Translations under genes and position numbers: made by a program
The notes under the pieces: model-generated
The model's database searches: none
What the model was told of the DNA's origin: nothing
Seen by the model: only the letters and a program-made list of their open reading frames with translations
Shown: one piece after another, positions 40,364 to 50,507 of the stretch
Layout of the letters: each line of letters opens with the position of its first letter
Position numbering within the stretch: the first letter of the stretch is position 1
Assembly (NCBI GenBank): GCA_025999115.1
Contig: BNWW01000002.1
Span: 19,684-83,683, forward strand
Origin: Bacteroidia bacterium
Lineage (GTDB): Bacteria > Bacteroidota > Bacteroidia > Bacteroidales > Azobacteroidaceae
Direction: 5' to 3'
Length of the DNA stretch: 64,000 nucleotides

Positions 40364-41476
40364 TTAGTTTAAGTTTGAATGAATGATTACATCTAACAAA
40401 ACCTCCGCCTCTCGTTCCCAAGTCAATTCGATATTCGCGTGTCCAAAACCAATTTCATTTTTCGTTTGAACCAACATCTTTTGAATGATTGCGACCAAAA
40501 ACAACGGTTCGTGCCGGTCGATTAAAGTTCCAATGTCATATTCCGCGACAATACGACGGATTTCGGGAAAATCGACGGATAAAACCGGAATATGGGCGCG
40601 AATAAAATCGAAAATCCGGTTGGGAAGCGAATAATAGTAATTTAATCCTCTGTTTTCCAATAAATTAATGCCAATGTCGGCGCAGGCAGTATAGGCCGGA
40701 AGTTGTTCAAACGGGACGCGACCGGTAAAAATGACTTTTTCTTCGAGTTGCATGGAGCGAACTTTTCGTTTTAATTTTGCCAAAATATCGCCCGAACCGA
40801 CCACATAAAATACGCAATCTTCCAAATAAGGCATTGCATCAATGACCCATTCGATGCCGCGACCGATATTCACAGCGCCTTGATACAGAAGTATTTTTGT
40901 GTTCGGAGTTTTTGGTATGGCTGCGTCTTTTGCGGAAATTTTTACGAATTTACTCACAGGGATATTGCGTACAACCTGCATATTAATCCCGTATTTTTGA
41001 TTGTATATGTCTGCAATCGACAGGCAAACCGTATAACAATGTTTCAATCGAGGAAAAATCCAATTTTCAATACCTGTCCACACGGCTTTTACCAAAGGCC
41101 GGTGGATTACTTCCGGCATTTCGGGAAACATTTCGTGCGCATCGAAAACCAAAGACTTGCGGCGTATTTTGGATGCTAAATAATTGGCTACCAAAGTGTC
41201 TGTATCGTTTGAAAGATAGATATCGGCCTTGTCAAACAATAAATAGAAAAACAAACGCACATTGTATTCGGCATAAAATAGAAACGACCGGTTGAAGAAT
41301 AAACGCATCCGGTGCGTGTTGTATTCGCGATTTATATTCGCGCTTTTACGAAATTTCCGTCCGATTAACTTTACATAATATCCGTTTTGTATCAACGTGT
41401 TACAGACTTTATGCACTCGTTGGTCGGTTACCAAATCGTTGGTTACGGAGACGGTAATTTTTATATTTTCGTTCAT
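40364..41476 (-). CDS. Glycosyltransferase, GT4-like
   Basis: This protein has 370 residues from ATG 41476; the upstream frame extension would run into the neighbouring gene, and TAATG joins the two. The fold is GT-B: an N-terminal domain with SNDTDTLVANYLASK and DAHEMFPEMPEV, then LLYQGAVNIGRGIEWVIDAMPYL, VGSGD, VIFTGRVPFEQLPAYTACADIGINLLE and SLPNRIFDFIRAHIPVLSVDFPEI, the nucleotide-sugar-binding part of GT4 enzymes. The usual EX7E is replaced by a less clear pattern (ENRGLNYYYSLPNRIFDF). It probably acts in cell-surface glycan synthesis. It is the third gene of a coupled minus-strand set with a GT2 enzyme and mtaB. Confidence 0.82.
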   Translation of the reverse strand: MNENIKITVSVTNDLVTDQRVHKVCNTLIQNGYYVKLIGRKFRKSANINREYNTHRMRLFFNRSFLFYAEYNVRLFFYLLFDKADIYLSNDTDTLVANYLASKIRRKSLVFDAHEMFPEMPEVIHRPLVKAVWTGIENWIFPRLKHCYTVCLSIADIYNQKYGINMQVVRNIPVSKFVKISAKDAAIPKTPNTKILLYQGAVNIGRGIEWVIDAMPYLEDCVFYVVGSGDILAKLKRKVRSMQLEEKVIFTGRVPFEQLPAYTACADIGINLLENRGLNYYYSLPNRIFDFIRAHIPVLSVDFPEIRRIVAEYDIGTLIDRHEPLFLVAIIQKMLVQTKNEIGFGHANIELTWEREAEVLLDVIIHSNLN

Positions 41477-42492
41477 TAAAAAGGAGAATATGTTTTTTGT
41501 TTCCCGAAATAAAACTCCCAAATCAGGCTTTTGGGCCAAATAACGGTCGATAAATCGGTTGGTGTAAATTGCAAATTATGTTTCCGAATCGATTTGTATT
41601 TTGATTTCATTTTCCGGAAATCGCGGCGTGCTTTCATAATAGCTATTGCATTGGAAATCTGTCCTTTAAGTAAGAAATGAAGCGCCGATACATAATCCCA
41701 AACCCAACGCGACCACATGACACGACGATAATCTTTAGGGGGAAGATTTTTATAGATCATCAACAAATTATTCCGGAAATTTAAATAGGTTTTCTGTGGG
41801 TTTTCTTTCTTCAAAGTGGCGCCACCCAAATGATACACAGTCGATTGCGGAAAACATACGATTTGATGTCCGCGTGCATTCAAACGCCAACAAAGGTCGA
41901 TTTCTTCTTGATGAGCGAAAAATTGTTCGTCCAAACCGCCGGCTTCCTTGTAGGCCTGCAAACGGATGAATAAACACGCGCCGCTCGTCCAAAAAACAGG
42001 AATTGTTGTGTCGTATTGGCCTTTATCTTCTTCCAGAACGCTGAAAATTCGGCCGCGGCAAAACGGATAGGCATTCCGGTCGATAAATCCGCCGCAAGCG
42101 CCCGCATATTCAAAAGACGTGCGTTGGTTGTAGGATAAAATTTTCGGTTGGAGCGCGGTAATTTCCGGATGTTCATCCAAATAACGAACGGCCGGGCTGA
42201 ACCAGTTTTCCGTAACTTCCACATCGGAATTTAAAAGGACAACATATTGATGCTTCAAATCGACCAAAGCGCGATTATAACCTTCGGCAAAACCATAATT
42301 TTTCGGGAAAATCAATAATCCGATTTGAGGATAATGGTTGCGGAGAAAAGCCACCGAATCGTCGGTTGAACCGTTGTCGGCCACGATAATATCGGTTTCC
42401 GAAGGCGGAGTATGCTTCACGAGTGCAGGCAAAAATTGCTCCAACAATGTTTTTCCGTTCCAATTGAGAATGACAATCGCAGTTCGTTTCAT
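41476..42492 (-). CDS. Glycosyltransferase family 2 (rhamnosyltransferase-like)
   Basis: This protein has 338 residues from ATG 42492, which overlaps the mtaB stop (ATGA); an in-frame TTG two codons earlier is less likely. The GT-A domain shows AIVILNWNGKTLLEQFLP, VADNGSTDDS, PKNYGFAEGYNRAL, LLNSDVEV (metal-binding region), FWTSGACLFIRLQAYKEAGGLDEQFFAHQEEIDLCWRL and HLGGATL. This matches GT2 enzymes of the WbbL/rhamnosyltransferase type. The C-terminal part is helical and basic. It likely adds a sugar to a surface polysaccharide or glycoprotein glycan. No membrane helices are evident. Confidence 0.85.
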   Translation of the reverse strand: MKRTAIVILNWNGKTLLEQFLPALVKHTPPSETDIIVADNGSTDDSVAFLRNHYPQIGLLIFPKNYGFAEGYNRALVDLKHQYVVLLNSDVEVTENWFSPAVRYLDEHPEITALQPKILSYNQRTSFEYAGACGGFIDRNAYPFCRGRIFSVLEEDKGQYDTTIPVFWTSGACLFIRLQAYKEAGGLDEQFFAHQEEIDLCWRLNARGHQIVCFPQSTVYHLGGATLKKENPQKTYLNFRNNLLMIYKNLPPKDYRRVMWSRWVWDYVSALHFLLKGQISNAIAIMKARRDFRKMKSKYKSIRKHNLQFTPTDLSTVIWPKSLIWEFYFGKQKTYSPF

Positions 42493-43793
42493 AAACAAAA
42501 TACAGTATTTTCTTCGTTAAAACGCTCCAAAGTTACATCAATCAAATGATTTATCCAACTTTCGTTGTAATCGGCTTCCACTTTGATATAATTTTCGGTA
42601 AAGCCGTACATTTTATTGTTTCGTTTCGTATGCTCAAACAAAACCGGATGTGCGCTTCCGGTTTGCGAGTGATAAAACTCTTTCAATTTTTGATCCGACA
42701 AGATGAGTAATTGTTTGCTCCGGTACTGTTTTTCCAAATGCGAAACCATCGGTTCGATTTGCAAAGCCTTCGTTCCGGGACGTTCGGAATACGAAAAAAC
42801 ATGAAGTTGGGAAAAGGGCAAGGATTCCAAAAAGGCCAGCGTTTCGGAAAAATATTCGTCCGTTTCGCCGCGCGTTCCTACAATCACATCTATTCCGATA
42901 AAAGCCTGCGGCAGAATTGATTTGATTTTTTCGATTTTTGTACGGAAAAAAGTGGTATTGTACCGGCGGCGCATCAATTTTAAAACCGCATCCGAACCCG
43001 ATTGCAAGGGAATGTGGAAATGGGGTACAAAGCGTTGGGATTGAGCGATAAAATCCAAGATTTCGTCGGTCAGCAAATTGGGTTCGATCGACGAGATACG
43101 GAAGCGTTCGATGGTTTCGACCCTATCTAAAGCTTTAATCAAATCGAAAAACGTTTCGCCGGTCGATTTCCCGAAATCGCCGATATTGACACCGGTCAGC
43201 ACGATTTCTTTTCCGTCCTCACGACCTGCTTGTTCGGCCATTTGCACCAAATTGGCGATTTTTCCATTGCGGCTACGTCCGCGCGCCAAGGGAATCGTGC
43301 AATAGGAGCAAAAATAATTGCACCCGTCCTGCACTTTCAGGAAATGGCGTGTGCGGTCGTCTTGCGAGCAGGACGGCACAAAAACGGAATCGTCGCGGAT
43401 GGGAGCGACTGTTATCCGGTTGTTCCACAGCTCGCGATTCAACAGATAATCCACCGCTTCCATCTTTTGATTAGAACCCAGCACCAAATCCACTTCCGGC
43501 ATTTGAGCGATTTCGTCCGGTTTCAATTGAGCATAACAACCGGTAACGATCAGAATAGCTTGCGGATGTTGTTTTTTTAGCCGGCGAATGGCTTGCCGGC
43601 ATTTTTTGTCGGCCAATTCGGTAACGGAACAAGTATTCACGATGCAAATATCGGCCGATTCGCCTTCTCTTACTCTGCGTATACCTTTGTCGGTCAGATA
43701 TTTACCCAAAGTGGAAGTTTCTGCAAAATTGAGTTTGCAGCCCAAAGTGTAGTAGATGGCTTTTTGATATGGGACAATTGGGAGATCTGTCAT
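42489..43793 (-). CDS. mtaB: tRNA t6A37 methylthiotransferase MtaB
   Basis: This 434-residue radical SAM methylthiotransferase has three N-terminal cysteines in GCKLNFAE, NTCSVTE and GCYAQL that bind the auxiliary cluster. The radical SAM motif is GCNYFCSYCTIP, followed by GREDGKEIVLTGVNIGDFG, HIPLQSGSDAVLKLMRRRYN and FSYSERPGTKA, and a C-terminal TRAM-like domain. The GCKLN form and the order of motifs fit MtaB (ms2t6A formation at position 37 of ANN-decoding tRNAs) rather than MiaB or RimO. It is first of three translationally coupled genes. A TAATTTTG -7-like element lies on the minus strand at 43818-43825. Confidence 0.9.
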   Translation of the reverse strand: MTDLPIVPYQKAIYYTLGCKLNFAETSTLGKYLTDKGIRRVREGESADICIVNTCSVTELADKKCRQAIRRLKKQHPQAILIVTGCYAQLKPDEIAQMPEVDLVLGSNQKMEAVDYLLNRELWNNRITVAPIRDDSVFVPSCSQDDRTRHFLKVQDGCNYFCSYCTIPLARGRSRNGKIANLVQMAEQAGREDGKEIVLTGVNIGDFGKSTGETFFDLIKALDRVETIERFRISSIEPNLLTDEILDFIAQSQRFVPHFHIPLQSGSDAVLKLMRRRYNTTFFRTKIEKIKSILPQAFIGIDVIVGTRGETDEYFSETLAFLESLPFSQLHVFSYSERPGTKALQIEPMVSHLEKQYRSKQLLILSDQKLKEFYHSQTGSAHPVLFEHTKRNNKMYGFTENYIKVEADYNESWINHLIDVTLERFNEENTVFCL

Positions 43794-43834
43794 AGAGTCT
43801 ATTTTTGTTACCGGCTACAAAATTACGGATTTTT

Positions 43835-43866
43835 TTTGGCGATTGCACGGATTATGTCTATTTTTG
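43835..43866 (+). promoter_or_regulatory. Promoter TTTG-N20-TATTTTTG
   Basis: TTTG at 43835-43838 and TATTTTTG at 43859-43866 are separated by 20 bp, 24 bp before the start codon at 43891. A second TATTTTTG stands at 43800-43807. Confidence 0.65.
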
Positions 43867-43890
43867 TTCCCGATTTTAATACGAATACAG

Positions 43891-44418
43891 ATGAAAAAAA
43901 TAGCATTGATTCTTTTACTGGGCTTTTTCGCCCTGAAATCGTTTGCCCAAGCCGGCGATTTAACTATCGGAGCGCAAGGAGGTTACATCACTTATTACAA
44001 AAACGCTCTCTATGGACTGAATTTGTCTTATGCACCGTCCGATCCTTTGCAATTGACGTTGAGCGGTGTGTTTAATCCGAAAATTACCCTTCCTTACGAA
44101 TGGAATGCCAATTTACAAACACAATGGGCTTTGTATTCTTTAAATTTGGATGCACGTTTCTTGCTTTTGAATTTTGATGCGTTTGCAACAGGGCCTTCGA
44201 TTGGCGTACAATATCTGTACAATATTCATGAATATCCGACAAATGAACCATCTTATACAAATAATGACTATGGATTTAATTTGGGTTGGTACATCAAATT
44301 GAATCTGACGGATAATTTGAAATTAAGTGGAGGATGGCAATACAGCAATATTTCCAGCCCCGGTAGAGATTATAATATGTTTTATTTGGGTTTGGGTTGG
44401 GCGTTCAACGTACGTTAA
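43891..44418 (+). CDS. Small outer-membrane beta-barrel protein
   Basis: This protein has 175 residues from ATG 43891, chosen because MKKIALILLLGFFALKSFAQ is a textbook signal peptide and a promoter lies just upstream. The mature part alternates polar and hydrophobic residues in about eight strands (LTIGAQGGYITYYKNALYGLN, ALYSLNLDARFLLLNFDAF, NLGWYIKLNLTDNLKLSGGW) and ends FYLGLGWAFNVR with the terminal aromatic/charged pattern of barrel proteins. The family is not further recognised. Its last 4 bp overlap the convergent glycosyltransferase gene. Confidence 0.72.
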   Translation: MKKIALILLLGFFALKSFAQAGDLTIGAQGGYITYYKNALYGLNLSYAPSDPLQLTLSGVFNPKITLPYEWNANLQTQWALYSLNLDARFLLLNFDAFATGPSIGVQYLYNIHEYPTNEPSYTNNDYGFNLGWYIKLNLTDNLKLSGGWQYSNISSPGRDYNMFYLGLGWAFNVR

Positions 44419-45362
44419 AGCGTTTCCACAATATTATACCGGTTGCGTTCGGACGCATTGCGTGTAATAAGTTCACCGATAAATCCCGCCAAAAACAGTT
44501 GTGTCCCGATAATCATGCAGGTCAATGCAATGTAAAAATAGGGTGTATTGGTAATTAAAGGAGCGGTAACGCCTTTAATTAATGCGAATGCTTTAATTCC
44601 GCCTACGGCTAAAACGGCAAAACATCCCAATAAGAACATCAAACTGCCGATTAATCCAAAAAAGTGCATGGGTTTTTTCCCGAATTTCGACAAAAACCAA
44701 AGTGTAAATAAATCCAAATAGCCATTCGCAAAACGATCCCAACCGAATTTGGTGTGTCCGTATTTGCGCGCTTGGTGTTGCACGACTTTTTCGCCGATTT
44801 TGGTAAATCCGGCGTTTTTCGCCAAAAACGGAATCCAGCGGTGCATATCGTTATAAACTTCGATGTTTTTTACCACGCGACTGTCGTAGGCTTTCAATCC
44901 GCAATTGAAATCATGTAGTTGAATACCCGAAAACGCACGCGCGGTAGCATTGAAAAGTTTGGTAGGTAAAGTCTTGGTAATTGGATCATAACGTTTCTTT
45001 TTCCAACCCGAAACCAAATGATATTTTTCTTCTTTGATCATCCGGTAAAGTCCGGGAATTTCGTCGGGACTGTCTTGTAAATCGGCATCCATCGTAATAA
45101 TCACATCGCCTTTGGTTTGTGCGAAAGCCGAATGAAGCGCCGGCGATTTGCCGTAATTCCGTTGAAAACGAATGCCGTGTACTTCGGGATGTTTTTCGTG
45201 TAACTCGCTGATAATCTGCCACGAATCGTCGATACTTCCGTCATCTACAAAAATAATTTCGTAAGAAAGATTTTCGCGTTTGACGACTTTTTCGATCCAC
45301 GCATACAATTCGGGAAGCGATTCGGCTTCGTTCAAGAGGGGAATGACGATTGATAAATCCAT
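44415..45362 (-). CDS. Polyprenyl-phosphate-type glycosyltransferase, GT2, membrane-bound
   Basis: This 315-residue protein has an N-terminal GT-A domain with SIVIPLLNEAESL, FVDDGSIDDSW, RNYGKSPALHSAFAQTKGDVIITMDADLQDSP (the DxD-like metal site) and a GLKAYDSRV acceptor region. Two or three C-terminal transmembrane helices follow (about 228-300). This layout matches ArnC/GtrB/DPM1-like enzymes that load a sugar onto a lipid carrier at the inner membrane. The sugar is not evident. It stands alone on the minus strand between the barrel gene and the purD region. The last 4 bp overlap the convergent barrel gene. Confidence 0.85.
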   Translation of the reverse strand: MDLSIVIPLLNEAESLPELYAWIEKVVKRENLSYEIIFVDDGSIDDSWQIISELHEKHPEVHGIRFQRNYGKSPALHSAFAQTKGDVIITMDADLQDSPDEIPGLYRMIKEEKYHLVSGWKKKRYDPITKTLPTKLFNATARAFSGIQLHDFNCGLKAYDSRVVKNIEVYNDMHRWIPFLAKNAGFTKIGEKVVQHQARKYGHTKFGWDRFANGYLDLFTLWFLSKFGKKPMHFFGLIGSLMFLLGCFAVLAVGGIKAFALIKGVTAPLITNTPYFYIALTCMIIGTQLFLAGFIGELITRNASERNRYNIVETL

Positions 45363-45474
45363 TAGCTTGATTGGGAATTGAAATTTTCCGCAAAGTTAAG
45401 GAAAAAAATCTAATAGCGGAATATACAAACCTGTATGAGATGATTTTTTAATGCAACCATTTTTGCCGGAAATG

Positions 45475-45505
45475 TTTGCAATTCAAAAAACAATAGCTAC
45501 ATTTG
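45475..45505 (+). promoter_or_regulatory. Promoter TTTG-N19-TACATTTG for the purD operon
   Basis: TTTG at 45475-45478 and TACATTTG at 45498-45505 with the ideal 19-bp spacing precede the small ORF by 33 bp. The rest of 45363-45538 holds nothing else recognisable. Confidence 0.75.
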
Positions 45506-45538
45506 CACTTCAAATTTGGAAAAATCTTGATAACGGTT

Positions 45539-45688
45539 ATGATGAATAAAAAAATCATAGAAAAAAATATCGATTTGACTTTTGATTTTGTAAATCATCT
45601 GATAGATAATAAGTCGGATTTGGGAAAATTACCGGATAAGTTTATCCTTATTTCGCATGAATCTTATCGAATTAAACAACAACAATGA
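45539..45688 (+). CDS. Small conserved-type ORF coupled to purD
   Basis: This 49-residue ORF starts at the double ATG 45539/45542: [22 protein letters not shown], then [15 protein letters not shown]. The pattern (NIDLTFDF, L-x-KLPD) resembles DUF5647-type small proteins. Its stop overlaps the purD start (ATGA), and the promoter with perfect spacing lies just before it, so it is transcribed first and purD translation may depend on it. The function is unknown. It could be a small protein or mainly a leader that couples translation. Confidence 0.6.
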   Translation: MMNKKIIEKNIDLTFDFVNHLIDNKSDLGKLPDKFILISHESYRIKQQQ

Positions 45689-46953
45689 ATATTTTACTAT
45701 TAGGTTCCGGTGGACGGGAACACGCGATGTCGTGGAAAATCGCTCAAAGCAAGCAAGTTACAAAGTTATTTATCGCTCCGGGTAATGCAGGAACGGCGCA
45801 AACGGGCGAAAATGTGCCGATTGCCGCCGACGATTTCGAAGAAATCAAAAAATTTGTTTTGAAAAAAGATATAACAATGATAGTCGTTGGCCCGGAAGAT
45901 CCGTTGGTAAAAGGAATTTACGATTTTTTCAAAAATGATGAACAGTTAAAAGATATTCCCGTTATCGGCCCGTCGCAACAAGGTGCGCAATTGGAAGGCA
46001 GCAAAGACTTTGCCAAAGCCTTTATGATGCGGCACAATATCCCCACAGCACGTTATCTCAGTTTGACAAAAGAGAATATTCAGGAAGGAATCGCTTTTAT
46101 GAGAACTTTATCCGCGCCTTACGTTCTGAAAGCCGATGGTTTGGCTGCCGGCAAAGGCGTGTTGATTATCAATGATTTAGACGAAGCCATCCGCGAATTA
46201 AGCGCGATGTTGAACGGTTCGTTCGGCAAAGCGAGTGAAACGGTGGTGATTGAAGAGTTTTTGTCCGGCATCGAATGCTCGGTTTTTGTACTGACCGACG
46301 GAAAAAATTACAAAATCCTGCCCGAAGCCAAAGATTACAAGCGCATCGGCGAAGGTGATACCGGTTTGAACACAGGAGGAATGGGTGCCGTTAGCCCCGT
46401 TCCGTTTGCCGACAAGGTGTTTATGAAAAAAGTGGAAGAACGAATTGTGATTCCCACCATCGAAGGATTAAAATCGGAAAACATTGATTACAAAGGTTTT
46501 ATATTTCTCGGATTGATCAAAGTGAATGGCGAACCGGTGGTGATCGAATACAATTGCCGGATGGGCGACCCTGAAACGGAGGTCGTGATGTTGCGCATCG
46601 CCTCAGATCTGGTGGATTTGCTTGACGGTGTGGCGCATCAAACCTTGGCGGACAAGGAATTATGTGTGGATGAGCGCGCCGCTGTTACCGTTATGCTCGT
46701 TTCAGGCGGTTATCCCGGCGATTACGAAAAAGGTAAGAAAATCCGCGGATTAAATGATACGAAAGACAGTATTGTTTTTCATGCCGGAACAAAAACAATT
46801 GATAATCAGATTGTTACTAATGGAGGCCGTGTGATTGCCGTTAGTTCGTATGGAAAAGCGAAAGAGGATGCTTTGAAACAATCGTTCGCTAATGCCGAAA
46901 TCATTGATTTTGAAGGAAAATATTACCGTAAAGACATCGGATTCGACCTCTAA
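45685..46953 (+). CDS. purD: Phosphoribosylamine-glycine ligase (GARS)
   Basis: This 422-residue ATP-grasp enzyme catalyses formation of glycinamide ribonucleotide in purine synthesis. Motifs visible are the N-terminal [27 protein letters not shown], the [21 protein letters not shown] region, ATP-binding [37 protein letters not shown] and the metal-binding [12 protein letters not shown]. The length is standard. It is coupled to the small upstream ORF, and the following membrane-protein gene begins directly after its stop (TAAATG), so they share a transcript. Confidence 0.95.
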   Translation: MNILLLGSGGREHAMSWKIAQSKQVTKLFIAPGNAGTAQTGENVPIAADDFEEIKKFVLKKDITMIVVGPEDPLVKGIYDFFKNDEQLKDIPVIGPSQQGAQLEGSKDFAKAFMMRHNIPTARYLSLTKENIQEGIAFMRTLSAPYVLKADGLAAGKGVLIINDLDEAIRELSAMLNGSFGKASETVVIEEFLSGIECSVFVLTDGKNYKILPEAKDYKRIGEGDTGLNTGGMGAVSPVPFADKVFMKKVEERIVIPTIEGLKSENIDYKGFIFLGLIKVNGEPVVIEYNCRMGDPETEVVMLRIASDLVDLLDGVAHQTLADKELCVDERAAVTVMLVSGGYPGDYEKGKKIRGLNDTKDSIVFHAGTKTIDNQIVTNGGRVIAVSSYGKAKEDALKQSFANAEIIDFEGKYYRKDIGFDL

Positions 46954-47892
46954 ATGACTATCCAACAGCTATATCGGAATTTCAGAGTCAGTCGAATATT
47001 ATATCTTTCGATGATTGTTTTTTTTCTGTTTTTTCGCCTTTTATGGGATGAAAACCTGTCGGATTGGCAAATGTGGACGGCGGCTACCATTCAAATCGGT
47101 ATCGCCTTATTCGTTTTATTATTGAATCAAGTGTGTGGTTTGATTCGGCAGCAAACGGTGTTGCCCGCCTTTTTTTATTTGCTGTTTGTTGGAAGTAATC
47201 CTTTGTACTTCAATGATATACGAGCGTGTATTGTCGCCCTTTTCGTTTTGATTTGTTTATTTTTTTTAGTTAGAACTTATCAAAATCCGCAATCGCAGCG
47301 TGAGGCGTTTAATATTGCGTTGAGTCTTTCTGCAGGGGCATGGTATTGGCCGCCGTTGTTGGTTTTGTTTCCGTTGTTTTGGTACGGGATGCACCGGATG
47401 CGTAGTTTAAATGCTAAAACGTTTTTAGCGAGCCTTTTAGGATTGATTTTTGTTGCAATGATTGTGTTTACATGGGTTCTTTATTGCAAAGATGATTTGA
47501 TTGTTACGGAAAAAACACAACAATTCCGAGATTTGTTTTTCATGCAACCCGTCGTATTGAAACCTTATGACCTGCTCCGTTTCTTTGTCATATTGTTGTT
47601 GATTATCCTTGCGGAAATTAAAATCTTGACGGTCAGCATATCCGAGAAAATATTTACCAAAATTATCTTCGAATATTTGTTTATTTTTGCCTTGCTGATG
47701 GCCGGTTGTTACATTTTACAACCGCAAAGCCGGGCCGAATGGGGCTTGATTTTCCAGTTGCCTTGTGCGCTTTTGTTGTCGCATTATTTTACGATGGCGC
47801 AACGAAAATGGCAGGCTTGGTTGTTTTTTGGAGTTATCTTGTTTTTTGTGTTGTTTTTCTTGGGGTTTTGGGGTTTGAGAAATTTTGTGTAA
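46954..47892 (+). CDS. Polytopic membrane protein (DUF6427-like)
   Basis: This 312-residue protein has about eight hydrophobic helices, an aromatic-rich sequence and no enzymatic motif. Segments such as [33 protein letters not shown] and [10 protein letters not shown] are typical of a Bacteroidota membrane family found next to nucleotide-metabolism or der genes (DUF6427 as I recall). It begins immediately after the purD stop. Its 3' end contains the promoter of der. The function is unknown. Confidence 0.72.
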   Translation: MTIQQLYRNFRVSRILYLSMIVFFLFFRLLWDENLSDWQMWTAATIQIGIALFVLLLNQVCGLIRQQTVLPAFFYLLFVGSNPLYFNDIRACIVALFVLICLFFLVRTYQNPQSQREAFNIALSLSAGAWYWPPLLVLFPLFWYGMHRMRSLNAKTFLASLLGLIFVAMIVFTWVLYCKDDLIVTEKTQQFRDLFFMQPVVLKPYDLLRFFVILLLIILAEIKILTVSISEKIFTKIIFEYLFIFALLMAGCYILQPQSRAEWGLIFQLPCALLLSHYFTMAQRKWQAWLFFGVILFFVLFFLGFWGLRNFV

Positions 47893-47897
47893 ATTTG
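47867..47897 (+). promoter_or_regulatory. Promoter TTTG-N19-TAAATTTG for der
   Basis: TTTG at 47867-47870 and TAAATTTG at 47890-47897 with 19-bp spacing lie partly inside the end of the membrane-protein gene, 29 bp before the der start. Confidence 0.7.
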
Positions 47898-47926
47898 CTC
47901 CCTCAATAATTAAAAAATCCATCAAA

Positions 47927-49237
47927 ATGAGTAATATTGTAGCTATTGTAGGCCGCCCAAATGTCGGCAAGTCCACCTTGTTCAATCGTTTAATACAATC
48001 GAAACAAGCTATTGTTGATGAAACGTCCGGCACCACGCGCGACCGGCAATACGGGAAAGCCGAATGGTTGGGACGTGAATTTTCGGTCATTGATACCGGC
48101 GGCTGGGTTTTAAATTCGGAAGATGTTTTTGAAGAAGAAATCAATAAACAAGTACAAATCGCGATTGAAGAAGCCGATGTGATTCTGTTTATGGTGGATG
48201 TGCTGACCGGTGTTACCGATTTGGACGACCAAGTGGCCGATATGCTCCGCCGCGGGAAAAAACCGGTTTTTTTAGTTTCCAACAAGGCCGATAACTTTGA
48301 ATTGCATCCGCAATCGGCCGAGTTTTATGCTTTGGGATTGGGCGACCCTTTCAATATTTCTGCGGCTAACGGTTCCGGAACCGGCGAATTACTTGATGCC
48401 GTGGTATCAAAATTTACAAAAACTGAAGAAGAGGTAGTCGAGGAGTTTCCGAAAATTGCCATTGTGGGTCGTCCTAATTCGGGAAAATCGTCGCTCATCA
48501 ATGCTTTTATCGGCGAGGAACGCAATATCGTTACCGACATCGCCGGCACCACACGCGATTCAATTCACACGCTTTACGATAAATTCGGATTGAATTTTTA
48601 TTTGGTCGATACGGCCGGCATCCGTAAAAAGGGAAAAGTTACCGAAGATTTGGAATATTATTCCGTGATTCGCGCCATTCGCGCCATCGAAAATGCCGAC
48701 GTGTGTGTGCTGATGATTGATGCCATCCGCGGAATTGAAGCACAGGACATGAATATTTTTTCCCTGATTCAAAAAAATAAAAAAGGAATTGTGATTGTCG
48801 TAAATAAATGGGATTTGGTTGAAAACAAAGATAAAAACGTGATTCAAACCTTTGAAAACGCCATTCATGAACGCACGGCTCCTTTTACCGATATTCCCGT
48901 TATTTTTGCTTCGGCAATGACTAAACAACGGATTTTCAAGATTTTAGAAACAGCGAAAGAAGTCTATGATATTCGGAAAACGAAGATACCTACTCATAAA
49001 CTCAACGAAGTATTGTTGCCGATTATCGAACACACGCCACCCCCCATGCAAAAGGGAAAAGTGGTGAAAATCAAATATATAACCCAACTTCCGAATACGT
49101 CGATTCCGAGTTTTGTGTTTTTCTGTAATCTGCCGCAGTGGGTCAAAGATCCGTACAAACGTTTTCTTGAAAATCAAATCCGCAAAAATTGGAACTTGAC
49201 CGGTACGCCGATTAATATTTTCATGCGCGAAAAATAA
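47927..49237 (+). CDS. der: Ribosome-associated GTPase Der (EngA)
   Basis: This protein has 436 residues from ATG 47927; an upstream in-frame extension would overlap the promoter. Two consecutive GTPase domains are present: GRPNVGKST / DTGGW / NKAD and GRPNSGKSS / DTAGIR / NKWD. A KH-like C-terminal domain follows ([33 protein letters not shown]). Der is needed for assembly of the 50S ribosomal subunit. The gene is convergent with nqrF; the 18-bp gap contains one arm of a GTTCGAC/GTCGAAC inverted repeat (49239-49245, 49271-49277) that might help termination. Confidence 0.95.
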   Translation: MSNIVAIVGRPNVGKSTLFNRLIQSKQAIVDETSGTTRDRQYGKAEWLGREFSVIDTGGWVLNSEDVFEEEINKQVQIAIEEADVILFMVDVLTGVTDLDDQVADMLRRGKKPVFLVSNKADNFELHPQSAEFYALGLGDPFNISAANGSGTGELLDAVVSKFTKTEEEVVEEFPKIAIVGRPNSGKSSLINAFIGEERNIVTDIAGTTRDSIHTLYDKFGLNFYLVDTAGIRKKGKVTEDLEYYSVIRAIRAIENADVCVLMIDAIRGIEAQDMNIFSLIQKNKKGIVIVVNKWDLVENKDKNVIQTFENAIHERTAPFTDIPVIFASAMTKQRIFKILETAKEVYDIRKTKIPTHKLNEVLLPIIEHTPPPMQKGKVVKIKYITQLPNTSIPSFVFFCNLPQWVKDPYKRFLENQIRKNWNLTGTPINIFMREK

Positions 49238-49255
49238 GGTTCGACAACCGGAATT

Positions 49256-50503
49256 TTAAGCTCCGAAATCGTCGAACATCAGCATTTCGGGAGGAACGCC
49301 CAGATTATCCAGCATCTGTTTTACGGCGTTGGCCATCGGGCCGGGACCGCACATATAGTATTCGATGTCTTCGGGCGCGTCGTGATTTTCCAAATATGTT
49401 TCGTAAATGACTTGATGCACAAAACCGGGCGTATATTTCACGCCTGCGGCATCGGCAACCGGGTCTTGACGGTCGAGCGCCAGATGGAAGGAAAAATTCG
49501 GAAAATCTTTTTCGATTTGCAGGAAATTTTCCAGATAAAAAACTTCGTTTAATGCGCGTGCGCCGTAGAAATACGACATTTTGCGATCTTTGACGGCCAA
49601 TGTTTTCGTCAAGTGCATGATTTGTGCGCGTAAAGGAGCCATTCCCGCGCCACCGCCAATCCACATCATTTCCCGTTTGGAATCGAAAATCGGATGGAAA
49701 TCGCCGTAAGGACCGCTCATCATCACTTTGTCGCCCGGTTTCAGATTGAAAATATACGACGAAGCGATTCCCGGCGGTACATCCATGAAAGAGCCTTTAG
49801 CACGATCGAAGGGTGGGGTAGCGATGCGAACGTTCAAGGTGATGCGGTCGCCCTCGGCCGGATAATTGGCCATCGAATAGGCGCGGACGGTTTCTTCTTG
49901 ATTGACACTGCCCAAATTCCACATTTTGTTTTTATCCCAGTCGGCGCAGAAACGTTCTTCCACTGCAAATTCTTTATAATCAAGCGAATATTTCGGAATT
50001 TTGATTTGAGCGTAACTGCCGGGAACGAAATTCATGTGTTCGCCTTCGGGCAAGGCAACGATAAATTCCTTGATAAACGTAGCGACATTTTGGTTGGAAA
50101 CAACAGTGCATTCCCATTCTTTCACGCCCAAAACCGATTCCGGTATTTTGATGGCGAGATTGTCTTTCACTTTCGTTTGGCATCCCAGTCGCCAATGGTC
50201 TTTGATTTGTTTGCGGGTAAAAAATCCGACTTCGGTGGGTAGGATTTCGCCGCCGCCTTTCGTGATTTGCAACCGGCATTGGCCGCAACTACCTCCGCCT
50301 CCGCAGGCGCTGGATAAAAAAATTCCTTCAGATTGCAATGTGGAGAGAACCGTTCCTCCGAGGGGTACATCCAGTTCTTTTTCGTTATTGACTGTGATTT
50401 TTACGTTGCCCGCAGGCGTTAGTTTGTTTTTGATAAATAAGAGTAAACTCACTAATAATAAGATTATTAAGAGGAAAACGGTGATTGCGGTAAGTATTGT
50501 CAT
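49256..50503 (-). CDS. nqrF: Na+-translocating NADH:quinone reductase subunit F
   Basis: This 415-residue protein has an N-terminal membrane helix (3-25), a plant-type 2Fe-2S domain (SSACGGGGSCGQC and a later C in RLGCQTK), then FAD-binding (RAYSMANYP) and NADH-binding (MMWIGGGAGMAPLRAQI, YFYGAR, YYMCGPGPM) domains. It ends in MLMFDDFGA. It is the electron entry subunit: NADH to FAD to 2Fe-2S. It is the last gene of the nqrA-F operon on the minus strand. All cofactor motifs are intact. Confidence 0.95.
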   Translation of the reverse strand: MTILTAITVFLLIILLLVSLLLFIKNKLTPAGNVKITVNNEKELDVPLGGTVLSTLQSEGIFLSSACGGGGSCGQCRLQITKGGGEILPTEVGFFTRKQIKDHWRLGCQTKVKDNLAIKIPESVLGVKEWECTVVSNQNVATFIKEFIVALPEGEHMNFVPGSYAQIKIPKYSLDYKEFAVEERFCADWDKNKMWNLGSVNQEETVRAYSMANYPAEGDRITLNVRIATPPFDRAKGSFMDVPPGIASSYIFNLKPGDKVMMSGPYGDFHPIFDSKREMMWIGGGAGMAPLRAQIMHLTKTLAVKDRKMSYFYGARALNEVFYLENFLQIEKDFPNFSFHLALDRQDPVADAAGVKYTPGFVHQVIYETYLENHDAPEDIEYYMCGPGPMANAVKQMLDNLGVPPEMLMFDDFGA

Positions 50504-50507
50504 TGTC

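Noticed and set aside
49239..49277. GTTCGAC/GTCGAAC as a der-nqrF shared terminator
   Set aside because: Only 7-bp arms with a 25-nt loop inside coding sequence and no T-tract; too weak to list as a feature.
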